A program made the position numbers and the translations under genes. This document shows, piece by piece, positions 40,356-53,394 of a stretch of DNA of 64,000 bases (its first letter is position 1; the number at the start of each line of letters is the position of its first letter). This stretch comes from Zelopaecilomyces penicillatus (lineage: Eukaryota > Ascomycota > Sordariomycetes > Hypocreales > Pseudodiploosporaceae), in the NCBI GenBank assembly GCA_005765155.1, contig VCCP01000004.1, positions 2,418,001 through 2,482,000 of the forward strand, written 5' to 3'. Below the pieces are notes generated by a model. The model had not been told where the DNA came from. It searched no databases and saw only the letters and a list, made by a program, of their open reading frames with translations.

Positions 40356-43300
40356 AGCGACAAGGGCTCAGCAGGGACCCCCGTCATTGTCACGGACAAA
40401 GTTGTCGGAGGTCAAGAATCTTACTCATGTTATGACGATGTACTTCTCTTTTCTTTTCGTTTCTTTTTCTCCTCAGACTTCGTATATCCTGCTATCTTTA
40501 GATCATATGGCATGTGCATGCGTTAGAAGGCTTAGTCCGGAGTTAATAGGGGATTCGGCGTCTGCATTGGAAAGCTTTAGTCCGGAGTTGGTATCGTCCG
40601 GTGCAATAGGCTTGGGCAACCGCTTTGGTTTGAGCAGTACAAATGTATGTAGGTTGACTAGGTAGCCAGTCTAGCAGGTCAATGAATCACGCGAACATGA
40701 TAAGCGCGATGTCTTTGTATCTCATCTCGTATCCACATGGTTACTTCAGCCAGGTAACAAAAACGTCAAATGAGAAAGGCAAGAAGCTGGTTTATTTTGA
40801 GACTTGGCGTGCCAATCGTAGTGGGGTTGCTTGACAAGGAGAATGCATCTAGGGAGTATTGTAGGACTCATACCATGCTGCTTTTTCACGAAGCTGAAAA
40901 GAAGATGTGGGATAAAACACAAGCAAAAGGACTCTTGAGACATTTTGACGTGGACTGTTTTTGCCCAGCTGCAGAGGGCATTCACGAGCATGCAGGAGAA
41001 CTGCCCTCTTACATGCATTAGGTTAGCCCGAAAAGCTGCCCCCAACCAATGAAAACAGGCCAATTCCATGTATCAAGCAAGCAAGTTAGGTTAGGGGCAG
41101 GTCTTGACAAAAGGACCAGCCATAATGATGGCGCGCTACGCAGCATCGTGCCGCAACCCTATTTCGAGACGAGCCGGGGGGGGAGTTGATCATCGTGGCG
41201 GTGCGACGGCGGGCTGGTCTCTAGATCAGTGGGTCCGCCCTACGTTAATACTTAATAATACCTACGGTAACTTGCCGAGCGTATGTAATTGGCAACTTTG
41301 ACGGGTTGGCAGTGTGGCACACGGAGCGCGCTTATTGGCGCTCTGTGTTAAAGAACGAACTGGTCCCTTTTCGATGTCATCCTTTTTTTTCATTTGTACT
41401 GGGGGGCGGGGGCGCATGCCAATCGAAGATCATTGGAGTTCTACAGAGGGAGACATATGCAATACATGGCTACATTAGAATTACAATATGGATCAACAGG
41501 CTCTCGGCAACGCCGTCTATGATGAGCCTACGGCATGAGATCGGACAATTCTCGTCGTGTGGGTTGCGAAATGGCCATTGCATTGCAGTGGACTGTAGGA
41601 AGGGGATTGGCCCATAGGCGCACGCGTGGCTCGGCAGTTGCTCTATTCATCTGTGCAGCGAGCTCGCTACATCAACATTCCAGAACGCCTTGCGGTCAGC
41701 CCCAGGATGAACGTTTGCCCGTCGTCGCCAAGCAGAGTAGGTGTAAGATTCCAGATAAGTTTCAAACAGTCTAGAAGTCCTCCCCCCCCCCCTTCTTCGC
41801 GCGATATAAGCGTTGTGGTTGGGGAAGTGCCACACCAGCGGAGTCCAGAAATGGAACCTCCACCTGGAGACAAGTCGGTTTACTCTTCCGATTGGTGAGC
41901 CAGGGTTTGACAGGCGAGATGTGAAGGATGAGTCCTCTAGAGCAATAGTCCTCCGCAGTACTCCGCAGTCGTGTCGCCTGAAACTTGGTTGGTTTGTGTG
42001 ACAACCGCGTGTACACGGGTACGTATGCTCTAATTTATGGGTGCTTCATATGTCTCGTTAGCAGATATGCTTTAATAGAAGTGTTGACTTGCCGTGGATA
42101 CAATTCCACAGTGTTGTGTTCGTCTAGTTGCCAGAGCGAGAGAACGACGCTAGCCAGCGACGTTGAGAGTTACATCTCATCTGGGAAAGAAGACCAAAAG
42201 TGTGAGTAGTCATTGGCCAGGTCGCCAGATGAAGTAAGCGTAACGCTGTTGATTAGAACCCCGTCGTAAGTACTCCGTTTTCTGTACTGAGACACACGTG
42301 CCCAACCAGGGGAGGGCTTGGGGGATTCCTGGATGGTTGGTGCCCTTGTGGATATTGGGAGACTTGGGAGTGTCTACGGTGCAGACAAGCCAATTACCCC
42401 GTACACAAGGGGCAACAGTAAGCGATCGCCAACTTGTCTAATCATAGTATTGCATCCATCTCCCAGATATATGCCGACATAGCGCTAGGAGACTCTCAGA
42501 CAAAGCCGGTGAGGCAGACTCGTGGGGTGTGTCGTGCTACACGAACAGGTACGTGCCTCTATGTCAGGGAGGCCATGTTTGCGCACAAGAAGTCACGGGG
42601 AAAAAACTGAGACACGTACTATTATCATTAATAAGTACCAAAATCCATCAACGTCGGTCGGCCGATAAATTGAACTGTCACATACCAGGGTTGAGTTCTG
42701 TCGAAGCGGAAATATCCCCGCCAAAGGTGCGGAATGCTGGCGCTCATCGTTGGGCTGGTAACAAATTAAAAGTGACGAGTCCCATTGGTCAACGCAGTAA
42801 TTGGCAGTACATCAATTAGTACGTACCTATAAGCAAAACAGACAATTGGGTTTGGGGTGTCGCCCAAGCTCTGATAAGATATCGGCACCTAGGGCGTGCC
42901 CGTGCTTGGCGGCTGCCGAACGAGCCGGAAGTCCAAGCAAGCAAGGCATGTAGGTATATTTCAGGTGATGTATCGGTACTATACGTACACAGTGATTGTA
43001 TAGGCGGCCATGTTATGTCATGGGTATCATAAACGTCAACTGCATCGTGGCATAGGGCGGAGGCGGCACATGGCGTTGAGCGACGGCGATACAGTACGGG
43101 ACAGGAACAGGCCGGAGTGTGGCCTGGCCAATCGTTAATTAGCTTGCTGCTATGTTAGCATGATGCTCTGGAGATCAAGTGGAGACGCCACAGGCCCTAG
43201 ACAGCGGGTTGAACCAGGGGCCTTGTTCGATTGATCTCCAGAAGAATGGCCCTGGGCGGCCAGGTGGGACAGCGAGAACGAAAGCGAGAAAGCACAGGCT

Positions 43301-46300
43301 CAGGCACAGGCACAGGCGCGGCAGACACATGGCAGGGCATGGCAACAGGCATGGCAGGCATAGCGGAGTTGAGTTATGTTACAGGAACGAGGAGAGACCT
43401 GTGAGTGCCGTCCCAGCCTGTGCTGTGCTTCGTATCGGAACCCACTACTGCTGCGTCCGTCTGAAGATAGGATCATTTGGCAGGGTACGCACAGGCAAAG
43501 CACACTGGCAGGAACGGCCCAGTAGCAGGACACACCACCTGGCAGGACGCACCGGCCGGACGAGGCCTGGCCCGTGGACGGTGCTTGACGATTTTGTAGC
43601 GATTTAGCGATCAATTGTTGTGTGTACGCCTCCACCTGACGAAGTGCGGTAGCTAACGCCACTCCCCCTGTCTGTCGCTAACTCATTACATACATAGTCA
43701 GTTGTATCTACAGCGGTGGAGAGTTGTTGGCAACTTGGCAGTCTGGCCCGTGATTCCGGGGATTTCTTCATTGGGATAGGAATTAGAAGTATCAAGGTAT
43801 TCCGTGCACGTGCCTCACAACCAACCACCACTTGTCCCCATGGTTCAGCGACATGCTTTCTCCAACGTTCGGGTACGTGCTGTTTCCAATCTCGGACTAG
43901 CGCTTGTCAACCCCAGTACCATTGACCCTTTAGCGGCGACATTGACAGAGGAAAGAGTTGGATGGGATCTCTTACACCTAATTACAGCTTTCTTGTCACA
44001 ACCGATGCTGTCCGTGAATCTACGTCGTGCATGCACATCTCGATCCTCAACAGTCATCTTAATATCTGCCGTGTTCCCGTTCTATGTCCCGGGAAGGACA
44101 TGGGCATCAAAATTAAATGGTGCAATTAGCTGTACTTGACGACATTGGCGCAATTTGACGCGGGGATCACATTTAACAGTGCTGTGTCATATACGCCTCA
44201 AAAAGGTCAATCAGTCTACACAGCATGCTACGCTGTTTCTTATTAATAACCATATACAGTTATTAAATTGCCAAAAGTGCATCATTGGAAATCACACTCA
44301 AAGTCACCATTGCGTCAACAGAATGAAGCAATTAGATCGATTGTGCATTGCTTCATTCATCCTCTGTTGATTCGCCCAGTTAGGCAACACCATGTATCTT
44401 TCAGGCTCAGCAGCGGCTACATCATCCGAATGCTAATTGACAGCACCTTTTTTTTTTAGTACTTGTCTAGCTATCCAACTACTTTGATAGGCAACAGCGA
44501 ATTTCCGTGATGAGAACAATAATAGGACTTTACTAGATTGGTAGGACTATCCCATAGACGGTACACACCAGCCTGCAGAGCGACTCCCTATCAGGATGAT
44601 TTTGATAATATGATTGATAATCAGAATATGCGGTATAGAGCCATCGCAGCTGCTCTGCTGTAAACATGCAACACTACAACTTATCTGCTAGGTAAGTAGG
44701 CACGATACGAAGTGTGCAGGGGTTCCTACCATGTGTGAATCGTTTGGCGGCTGTCTTACAGGGAAGTTGCAGCGGGCGGCACGTAAACGTCATTAATGGG
44801 TCCTTTAGAACGCTCAATCCAGTCAATGGAAATCATTTGGAGCAGGAACCTATTCCATCCCGTGGCTTGTGAGCTTAGCTGGGCGCAGTCGGGAGCCCTT
44901 GAGCAGGGGGAGCTGATCTAGACCTGCCAGGGTGTGCCGAAATAGGCATACTGAGGGTCTCTGCCATCGTATATTGTGCTTTAGACGATGAGCCGCAGCC
45001 TGAGATGGGAGTTGGATGTCTCAGGGAATGTCTCGGGCTACTTGACTGGAATACATTACAGTATCGGCACCCAGCTTTGGAGGTAGGCTGTACTCGCGGT
45101 TCAGGGAGCGCCTAAAGCTCGTACGTGGTATGTGTACAAAGTCTGGTTCGGGGGCCAATGTGGCGTGTACGGGTACGCTAATCTGGGGAAGCCAGGGGGC
45201 GGGGGCTCGGAAACTAATCGGACACTAATCAGTCGTTCGGCGAGTCAATATGGCCTAGCGCCAGGGAGTCAATTCAGCTTTGCCATGGAGGGCTCCCCGT
45301 CGGCATTTAGTGCATTTGGGGAGTGACCATGTAGACGTAGATTCCTGTAGGCTGTAGGGCTGGTTGGACGTGTGTCGATGTGTGTGTGTGTGTGTGTGTG
45401 TGAGTGTGTTTCACAAAAGATGGCGTGGAGATAGTCACAGACAGGTATAGAGGTAGTTAGTAGTGCTGGCTAGACCCCAAATGTGGCCTCGACGCCCTGT
45501 ACGAACAGTTATGGTGGAGTTGACACTGGGCCCGTTTTCTGGAAGATGTCTGTCTGTCCTGGGCGTCTCTAGTGCTGTGGACAGTGGCGTTTGGACTTTG
45601 TTTGAGACATCGTGGTTACATCTACGAGGACTGGTCAAGTTCAACGTTACCTACTGCATTCCCAGACGGCGTCTCCGATGATTCCAAACTTTCCTACCAA
45701 ACAAACATAAAGACGAGCTCCTTACAATCTTACCAAGTGTTGGTGTTTAGAAGGTTGTTCTAGCTGTTCCAGCTGTCGGTCCGCCTGGGCGTTCCTATCG
45801 GCACTTCTGAGACAAACCTGCCTCACTACCCTACACACCTACACAGTTGTGGGGAGTGGGGAGAGTGGGATTCCTGACGGATAGTAAGGGCCACCACCCA
45901 TCAACTTTCTACAGGATGACTGCAGCGAGGGGAGGTACTATGGGGGCTGCGTGTTGAAACCATCCGATATGAAGCCTGGGCAACTCCCTGATCAAAAGGA
46001 CCCAGAGATGCATCAAACATACCGCCGATTGGCTTCCGCTGCAGACAGCCACCCAATCAGGCTGTGGGTGGAGGTCTAGTTTGGCAATGTCGATTTGAGG
46101 AGTGGGGACAGGGAATGCGGTTCAGGCAACGAGATGCTGGAATCTGTGCCCAATCAACTTGTGCATCTGGCGATTTTATGGTAAATAACAGGCTTATTTT
46201 CTCCCTACTACCTGGATGACCAGTATCATATTGTGTGTGGGAGGGTGCATTCCGGCTGGGCGATCCTCTATGAAATGTAGAGGGAGGTGTGCCTGTTTCT

Positions 46301-48782
46301 GGTGGTTGTCTTTGGACCTCTTCTGCATGGATTTGATATCATCCTGCAACAACTGCTTTGGGAATCAATTTGCGCCTGGTCATTGGTTCCGTAGCTTCTT
46401 GGGGAGATGCCAATCAGTGTAGACACAGCAGCCTGATATCTCGTCGCCGAAAATCCAAGAACACGCAATTTGAAAAGTTTATTGTGATTTGCACCTGTGC
46501 CGGAGCCCGAGTACGCCCGCCTCCCGCTGTCATCCACTATTACCATCCACCTCCCGGCATCTGGGCAGGTACGCTGCAGCTGTCAGAAGGTTGGCCGAAA
46601 CCTCCCGAAGGCTTTATCGTCTAGCAGGTGGTAGAATCGTCACCCAATTCGGTTCCCGCTCACCACGTCTCCAACCCCAGCCACCAACAGCCTTCCCCCA
46701 GGTCCGGCGTCACCCACTATAGGAATTTGTCGGCGTTCAGACGGCTAGGACAAAGCACGTGTCGCATTGGCTGTATTTCACAATATTATTTCTTGCTTTG
46801 TATGCGAACGGGAGTGCACCTGGCTGCCGAAGGTAAATCCCGAAATGACTGATTTCCAAGGGTTCATATGCCACAATGCGGCTTTCGTCATGTCAAACGT
46901 CTTCTCGGTTGAGGCTTGTTCGGTGCCGAATTCTGCGCATATGGCTGTCTAATGCCCCGTACTCTGCGAAGGGCAACGGCTCGGAGACCGATCGGGTAGT
47001 AAAACCTGCTTGCTAAGGCTCGGTCAGATCTGGGTTGCCGGCGCTTCTTCGCTTCGCTGGACTGCGAAGTGGCTCGTCTCCCTACCCAGCTCGCCTTGCG
47101 CCACGGTCTCGCAGGAAAGCGGGTTGACGTTGACGTTCTTTGATCCTTAGTGCGCCAAATGGTGGGCTCCTACCAATGACTCCTCGGCGCCAGTCGCACT
47201 GCCTTAACTACCAAGGTACTTTTACAATGATTCGACAATGGGGGGACCTAGTAGGCGGAAGCTTTGGCTGGTCTTGCTGACCAGGTTGTTGCTCATCCCT
47301 GCTGACTGCTGCTACCAGACGCCACGACTTGAGAAGGGTAGTCAGTCATATTGAGTGCTCATCTATTATAACTCAGGCCCTGGCCTCAGTCATCTCGGTT
47401 GTGGATGGCAGCGAAGAAAACAGGAAAAAGCACAGCCGTTTCAAGTCAAACCCTGCGCTGTGGCTCGCCAACCGCACTCGAACAGATCAGAGACATGGTA
47501 GTTCTACTCTTGCAGGGCATTGCGCCTCTTGTTCCCACTCCATAGAAGGCAGAACTAAGCTAAAAGAAACAAGCAAAAGAAACGTGGTTCGCCTGCCATC
47601 ATCGGAGGTGGGACACCACACAAGCCAGGGGGGGAAGCAGATCAAACACTGCCGGAGAGAATCTGCACTCGCGAGCGGGTTGTGCAACCACGAACCTCCC
47701 GCCGGGTACAGAGAAAACCGTCTCCCGGGTACATAATCCGATTGTATGGTTTACCTAAACGGGTTGTGAATCCTTCTCCCTACAACTACGACATGCCTAC
47801 TCATCATACCTTGTGCGAATGATCCACTCACTATGGTCGCCTCGAGTTGCACCGACGTCCTGAGCTGCAAGGATGCCATCTCTGCGATCGCTGGCAGGGT
47901 CAAGGAGCAGGAGAAACTAGACCAGAAGGAGTATTCATACGTCTTAGCCTGGCACCCATTCCCGTCGACTGCTGGCACACTGGCATGTACTGGTACCTGG
48001 ATTACGAGACGACACCCTCCATGGCCAAGCAGAGGGTTGCTTGGTGGGTTCAAATGTAACCCAACAAGGACCCATTCGTATGTACCAGCGACCGTCACCT
48101 TGCATGCAAACGTACTGCTATTACGAGTACTCGTCGTCTCTCGCACCTGGGCCGTGCCTTGACACCCCCCCCCTCCCCTTCAACTTAGGTGTAGGATAGA
48201 CAGAGGCAGGGCCAGGGTGTGAACTATGTTCAGATGTGAGGCTCTGCTGCGACCATAGCCAAGTGCTTATAAGCACTCCCCAAGAGGCGTGTACGCCTAC
48301 CGCTTATGCTCACACTCAGATACACCGAAGCTTTAGTGGCTCGTATTAAACAAGCCCTACTCCCTCTCCTTGACATATTCTGAGCATCTCAACCATACTC
48401 ACAAACTCAAAAACAACAAGCCATCCACATCTTCAAGCGCTTTAGTCTGTCCTAACGCGACCTTATTCTTCCTCTCAAGCTCTCTTTGTGGCCCTCGTTT
48501 TAATCTTGTCTGTTCTTATTGCCAGCCAAGGACTTGTACGACCAATAGCACACGATAATCGAGGAGTAAGTCCTAAGTCTGCCTGGCAGCCAGCCATTCC
48601 CAATCCTAGACTCCAGACATCGATGCCTGGTTCCTGTCAAAGATTGAGCTGCGAATCGAGTCGGTTGCAAATATCTTGACATATTGGAGTCGAAGGGAGG
48701 ATCTCTGTCATCTCTACCTCTGTCCTCTAAGTACACCTCCTCGTACGTTTTGCCAGCTTGGTCAAGCGCCATCTATCACGGG
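40356..48782. other. 8.4-kb gene desert between two C2H2 genes
   Basis: No convincing coding gene, tRNA or transposon remnant was recognised. Composition is near 50% GC, not strongly A/T-biased. It contains (TG)12 at 45379-45402, an 11-C tract at 41783-41793 and CAGG/GGCA-rich repetitive stretches near 43290-43360. The final 600 bases are pyrimidine- and CA-rich and likely form the leader of the second C2H2 gene. Long noncoding transcripts or an extended promoter are possible. Confidence 0.5.
45379..45402. repeat. (TG)12 microsatellite
   Basis: Uninterrupted TG units in the gene desert. Confidence 0.9.
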
Positions 48783-50552
48783 ATGGCAGCTACACAGACA
48801 GCCGCAAGCCGGAAGGCCAACATCAACAAACTTCCCATCTATGATGCAAACATGATCTCTATTCACTCTCCCTCCATGGACATGTCCTTTTCAAACGACC
48901 ATCTCGGGAACATTGACCCCGATCTACTACCATACCCAAGTCCTCGCTCAGAGCCATTCCAAGGCAATTGGGGTAATACATTGATGCCTAACATGCCGAT
49001 AATGACAACTGATCGCCGCGTTGAACAATCTCCGACATTCTCTATATTCGGAACATCAATAAATTCCAGCATGTCTGATGTTTTCTCGCAAATCTCGGGG
49101 TCTTTCGGTCGGCCCAATTCGCCCTACTCCATGCAGAGCTCCTCGAGCTACAGCATAGACCACAGCCCATCGATGGGAAGCGAAGTTTATAACGAGGCAG
49201 TGTACGATCCTACAACCCCGCCAGATGTGGCACAAAGCGCTCTTTTTCCAGTTGCGGGGAGCTATTGGGAAGAACCTCAGCGATTGCAGGCTTCTGCATT
49301 AGGCTTCGTCGCTCCTCCACAGAACAACAACTCCTACACCGAGTCATATGGTGTAAACACCAACCAAGTGTCGGGATTTGAGGAAAAGAATTATATCTTG
49401 TCTTACGAACCAGATAATTCTTTTGGCTTTAGCGGTGTTAATACATACCCTTATGATAGAGCTATTACCGTGAGCCCCTTTCAAGATTCTAGTGTTGAAT
49501 GTGGGGCGGGCATGCATGCCATTTCCGAGGAAACAGAAGGCAAAGACGAGTCCTATCTTCCTGTTCTCGAGTCGCGAAATGCAAGTGTCTGCCGGAAAGC
49601 AGACGAGAATTTTTTGAACGAGACCTACATGAGAAGCAAGCCGACATCGAAATCCAAGCATACTCTCCCATCACCCGCAACCTCTCCAATCATCAAACGT
49701 CTACGAGTCGGGCGACCTAGGCGGGTTGAATCCTCGACAAAAGCTGTCAGCACCAGAGCTATTTCCAAGCATACCGTGCCATCCACGAACCAAAAGAGAC
49801 GGAAAAAGTTACTTGCTGCTTCGGGCAATCACAACACCTGCGCCAAGTGCAAAGCTACTTTTCAAGATGCCAAATCTCTCGAGGAACATGTGACGCACAT
49901 CCACCCCCGTCCTTATATCTGTGTCTTCCACTTCGCAGGCTGCACAGCGAGGTTTGATGCCAAGAATGAATGGAAAAGGCATGTCATTACGCAACATCTT
50001 GTATTAAATTACTGGCTCTGCACCGAAGGTAGTTGCGCTGAAACTACGGGTCCTACCACCCAAGCCCGATCGCCGTCACTTCCCGTCTTTGGTAGCATCT
50101 TTAATCGCAAAGACTTGTATTCGCAGCACGTGAAGCGTATGCATTCACAGGATGCATGTATAAACCATCAATCAGCACCCGAAAACAACGAGCGGCTTAG
50201 GAGACTACAAGACGGAGCGCAGCAGGAGCGATGCCACCCGCCAACGTACTTGAGGTGCCCTGTGATACACTGCACAGGGGAGTTTCACGGTACTGGTGCC
50301 TGGAACGATCGAATGGAGCATGTTGCTCAACAGCACCTTGAGAACTCGGCTGTGGGGAGAGAAGAGCCCGTGTACTTTGGTGGAGCCAAAGACAGTGAAC
50401 TAATAAATTGGGCAACCCACCCGCACATCCATATTCTCAAGAATACTGCGACTGGGTGGCAGCTTTGTGATCCCCTAAAAGATTTTGGGGAGACTCAAGA
50501 TTGTACCAAGGGCATGGCATCCGAGGAGGACGCCGAGGGCGAAGAGCTCTGA
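48783..50552 (+). CDS. C2H2 zinc-finger protein, probable transcription factor
   Basis: A 589-aa single-exon gene; the first in-frame ATG is at 48783 (MAATQTAASRK). The first 300 residues are Ser/Pro/Asn/Tyr-rich and probably an activation or disordered region (SPYSMQSSSSYSIDHSPSMG). A basic AT-hook-like RVGRPRR occurs near residue 308. C2H2 or degenerate fingers start near 353: CAKCKATFQDAKSLEEHVTHIH, CVFHFAGCTARFDAKNEWKRH..QH, then a W-x-C finger ending FNRKDLYSQHVKRMH and a last CPVIHCTGEFHGTGAWNDRMEHV. The spacing FDAKNEWKRH..QH..W.C..F.RKD...H resembles block 2 of the 37.8-kb C2H2 protein, so both appear to belong to the same fungal C2H2 subfamily. Targets are unknown. Confidence 0.85.
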   Translation: MAATQTAASRKANINKLPIYDANMISIHSPSMDMSFSNDHLGNIDPDLLPYPSPRSEPFQGNWGNTLMPNMPIMTTDRRVEQSPTFSIFGTSINSSMSDVFSQISGSFGRPNSPYSMQSSSSYSIDHSPSMGSEVYNEAVYDPTTPPDVAQSALFPVAGSYWEEPQRLQASALGFVAPPQNNNSYTESYGVNTNQVSGFEEKNYILSYEPDNSFGFSGVNTYPYDRAITVSPFQDSSVECGAGMHAISEETEGKDESYLPVLESRNASVCRKADENFLNETYMRSKPTSKSKHTLPSPATSPIIKRLRVGRPRRVESSTKAVSTRAISKHTVPSTNQKRRKKLLAASGNHNTCAKCKATFQDAKSLEEHVTHIHPRPYICVFHFAGCTARFDAKNEWKRHVITQHLVLNYWLCTEGSCAETTGPTTQARSPSLPVFGSIFNRKDLYSQHVKRMHSQDACINHQSAPENNERLRRLQDGAQQERCHPPTYLRCPVIHCTGEFHGTGAWNDRMEHVAQQHLENSAVGREEPVYFGGAKDSELINWATHPHIHILKNTATGWQLCDPLKDFGETQDCTKGMASEEDAEGEEL

Positions 50553-51508
50553 GGGGGGCCATGCTTCAAGATTTTCCTCTCAACCTTTGTTTATACTTTT
50601 TTCCTTGGACTACCTACAATTTTTTTTCTACTTATTTAATGTTTATCATCTGATGTCTGCAAAAGGCATATACTAGCGTGTTTTGTTGACCGTCGTCGCA
50701 CCGTCTACCTTTTTTGGTTTCTGTTTTGTTTTGCTTGCGATCCTTTTTTTTTTCTTTCTTTTTTTTCTTCGTCCCACGACAGAGAAAACGGAAACGGGAA
50801 TGGGAAATATACACATGGATAATGCGGCGCTGATAGATGGAATTGCGGGTTTTGAGGGACCTTTTGTTGTACTACATGATGTTTATCGGATATTCGGATA
50901 GACGTGTATGGGGCACGAATGATGATGCGAAGTAGCTAATCAGCGAGCTCTTGAATTAATTACAGAGCCATCTCACCAATGTTTTTTCTTTTAAAAAAAA
51001 AGAAACTGGCACGCCTGACGAGTTTTGATATGTTTGTGTTGATGTCTGTTGCATTTGCTGTCAAAGAGCAGGAGGGCAAGCAATTTTTGTTCTTCCCCCT
51101 GAACCCCCTGAAGCACCACTCTCAACTTCTTCTTCTTCTTCTTCGTGAAATGACATCTACGACTCGGCATCTGAACGATCTCCCTCCCGGCTGACGAACG
51201 GTCCGAGAACGAAGACTAGGTCGATTTTGGTTGACGATCATTACACAGGGCGATTTTGACAATCACCAGCCCTGCCAGGCCAACTTGGAGTCAGCCCTAG
51301 ATGATGCATGGCCCCCAATTGCTGTTTCGCCCGAGTAACACCACCACCACCACCACCTTTTCCTCCCACCCCCTTTCTTGTTGTTCGCACGCAGCCACCC
51401 ACTCCCCCATGTAATTGCATGGCACCTTCTCTTATTTGGATGTAATGTATGTATGTGTGTAGTATTTCCAACGATTTCCCCAGCAGATGGTCCTAGATTA
51501 CATGTCTA

Positions 51509-51530
51509 TGTGTGTGTGTGTGTGTGTGTG
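51509..51530. repeat. (TG)11 microsatellite
   Basis: Uninterrupted TG units downstream of the second C2H2 gene. Confidence 0.9.
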
Positions 51531-53369
51531 TAGTAATAGCTGTACCAGAGTTTTACAGTTTTGATCTCCTTATTTGCCTATACCCCATGTGAGCAGGGGG
51601 TGAAGGGGGTGGGGTGTGTGTGTGACACCGTCGGTTCCCTTCTTTGCGTGACAATGATTGGCGTAAAAAAGAAGAGAAGGGTATGGAAATAACGGAAACA
51701 AAAGAATTCCTACGGGCGGGAAATATTTCCATGTCGGGAAGTTTGTTTATTTACATACAAAGGAAGATAGACAGATAGATAGACAGACAGCTGTGTTGGT
51801 TATCCCCGAGTTCCGAGTCTTTTTGTGACGGAGTTAGTGCTCTGCGCCGTTGGGGGCAGGTAATTAATTACCCTGATAGAGTTTTGTTGTTGTTCACTGT
51901 ACTCCGTACCATCTGTACTGTTAGTTGTACTTGCTAGCAGCGGGTTGGGCGCTAGTTAGTGCGCGGCTATGAAAAGAAGGCGCCCCGTTTTTTCCTTTTC
52001 TACAGGGCAGGGCAGGGCAGGTTAGAATTGCTTCGTTCTCGCTCCCGCACATGGATGCCCAAAACGGCAACACAAAGTCTACTAGTCTCTTTCTCTTCTC
52101 TCCCGCTCGCTAAACTCGTTTACTCACTCTGTTCACTCACTCCAACTCCAAATTCCCCTTTGTCATCCTTGCTTTCATTTGGTTGGTTGGTTGGTGTTAG
52201 CACCCTTGCTTGCTTGCTTCCTTCTTTCCTTTCTTCCGTCGGCAAATTTTTATTCCATATTATGTATTCCTTCAAGATCAAGTGTGTGTGTGTGTGTGTA
52301 TGTGTGTCATTAATCTAGGCGTGTGTGTGGTCTGTATCTGCGCGTGGGTTGGATTGTATTGAATTCGATTAGGTAGATGGGACGGAGAGGGTGGGGTGAG
52401 GTGAGTGAGTGTTTGAGTTAGTTTGCTAACAACATGGGTTGGGCATGTGAGCATGGGTGAAGAAGATGCAAATGTACATAGTAGGGGTTTGCCTTGGATA
52501 TTACGTTGAACATAGGCAAAAAAAGTAACCAAAAAAAGACGTTCGCGTCTGGCCTTAGACGGGGATAAAAAAAAGTGTGTGTGTGACTGAGACGCAAGTC
52601 TCTCAAAAGACTGAGACATGAAATAGACACTCACACACTCACACGCGCACACAATCTGCAATACAGTACTACAGTACAGATGACATACATCCCCATCCCA
52701 TCATATCAATGCTGTACAACCCCAAACCCAACCCTCACCACCACCACACACCCTCCTTCAGCTGTCCATTCATTGGGCCAAACCACAGGGGAGGGGTTCG
52801 AGGGCGAGGCAGATACAACTAAGATGTGCGTCTCTCCCCTGCAACCCCCCCCCCCCACTCCCAAGCGATCTCCGAATCCATGCATACAACTTAGTACTAC
52901 TACGCCCCCCTTTTTGGCTACTAGTACTTACCCAAAACGTGACAAACAACGCGCTCATCGGTAGATATTCCACCCGTCTTCAGTAATGCAGACATACAGA
53001 CCTACACATACGTAATTGGGTAGATATTCTACAATAGAAAAAGACACCCATCCAAAACGGGTGGGAATACAGCATCATGCCTGCCTGCCTGCCTGTAAGC
53101 CATAACGCAAAAAACACACTCATCAGGCAACAGAACACTCTCAATGTCCAGTCCGCTCCTCTTCTTTCCTCCAAGTACAAGTACGGGTACAAGTACAAAT
53201 TCAGAAAGGTCCTTTGTGGCTGAACCCAGGCTTGTTTCTTGTTTTGCCTCCCTGTCTCCATCCCATGTCTCCCCAGGATGTGCCATCCATTCATCTATCC
53301 ACCCATCCAACCAACTATCCATCTGACTGACGACCTACCTATCCATCCATCTACATACATTACACACAC

Positions 53370-53394
53370 ACTCACTCACTCACTCACTCACTCA
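53370..53394. repeat. (ACTC)6 tetranucleotide repeat
   Basis: Six clean ACTC units following a degenerate CATC-rich tract that begins near 53276. Confidence 0.85.

Noticed and set aside
40770..41021. 83-codon ATG-started frame after the first C2H2 gene
   Set aside because: Could be a small gene, but there is no recognisable motif and an opposing frame of 107 codons covers it; not enough support.
47329..47736. 135-codon frame in the gene desert
   Set aside because: Basic, random-looking translation without domains; no splice partners.
40356..48782. Possible transposon remnant or tRNA in the gene desert
   Set aside because: No transposase or reverse-transcriptase motif, terminal repeat, or A/B box pair with a foldable cloverleaf was found by eye.
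52278..52661. 127-codon minus-strand frame rich in Thr and His
   Set aside because: Produced by TG/CA microsatellite translation.
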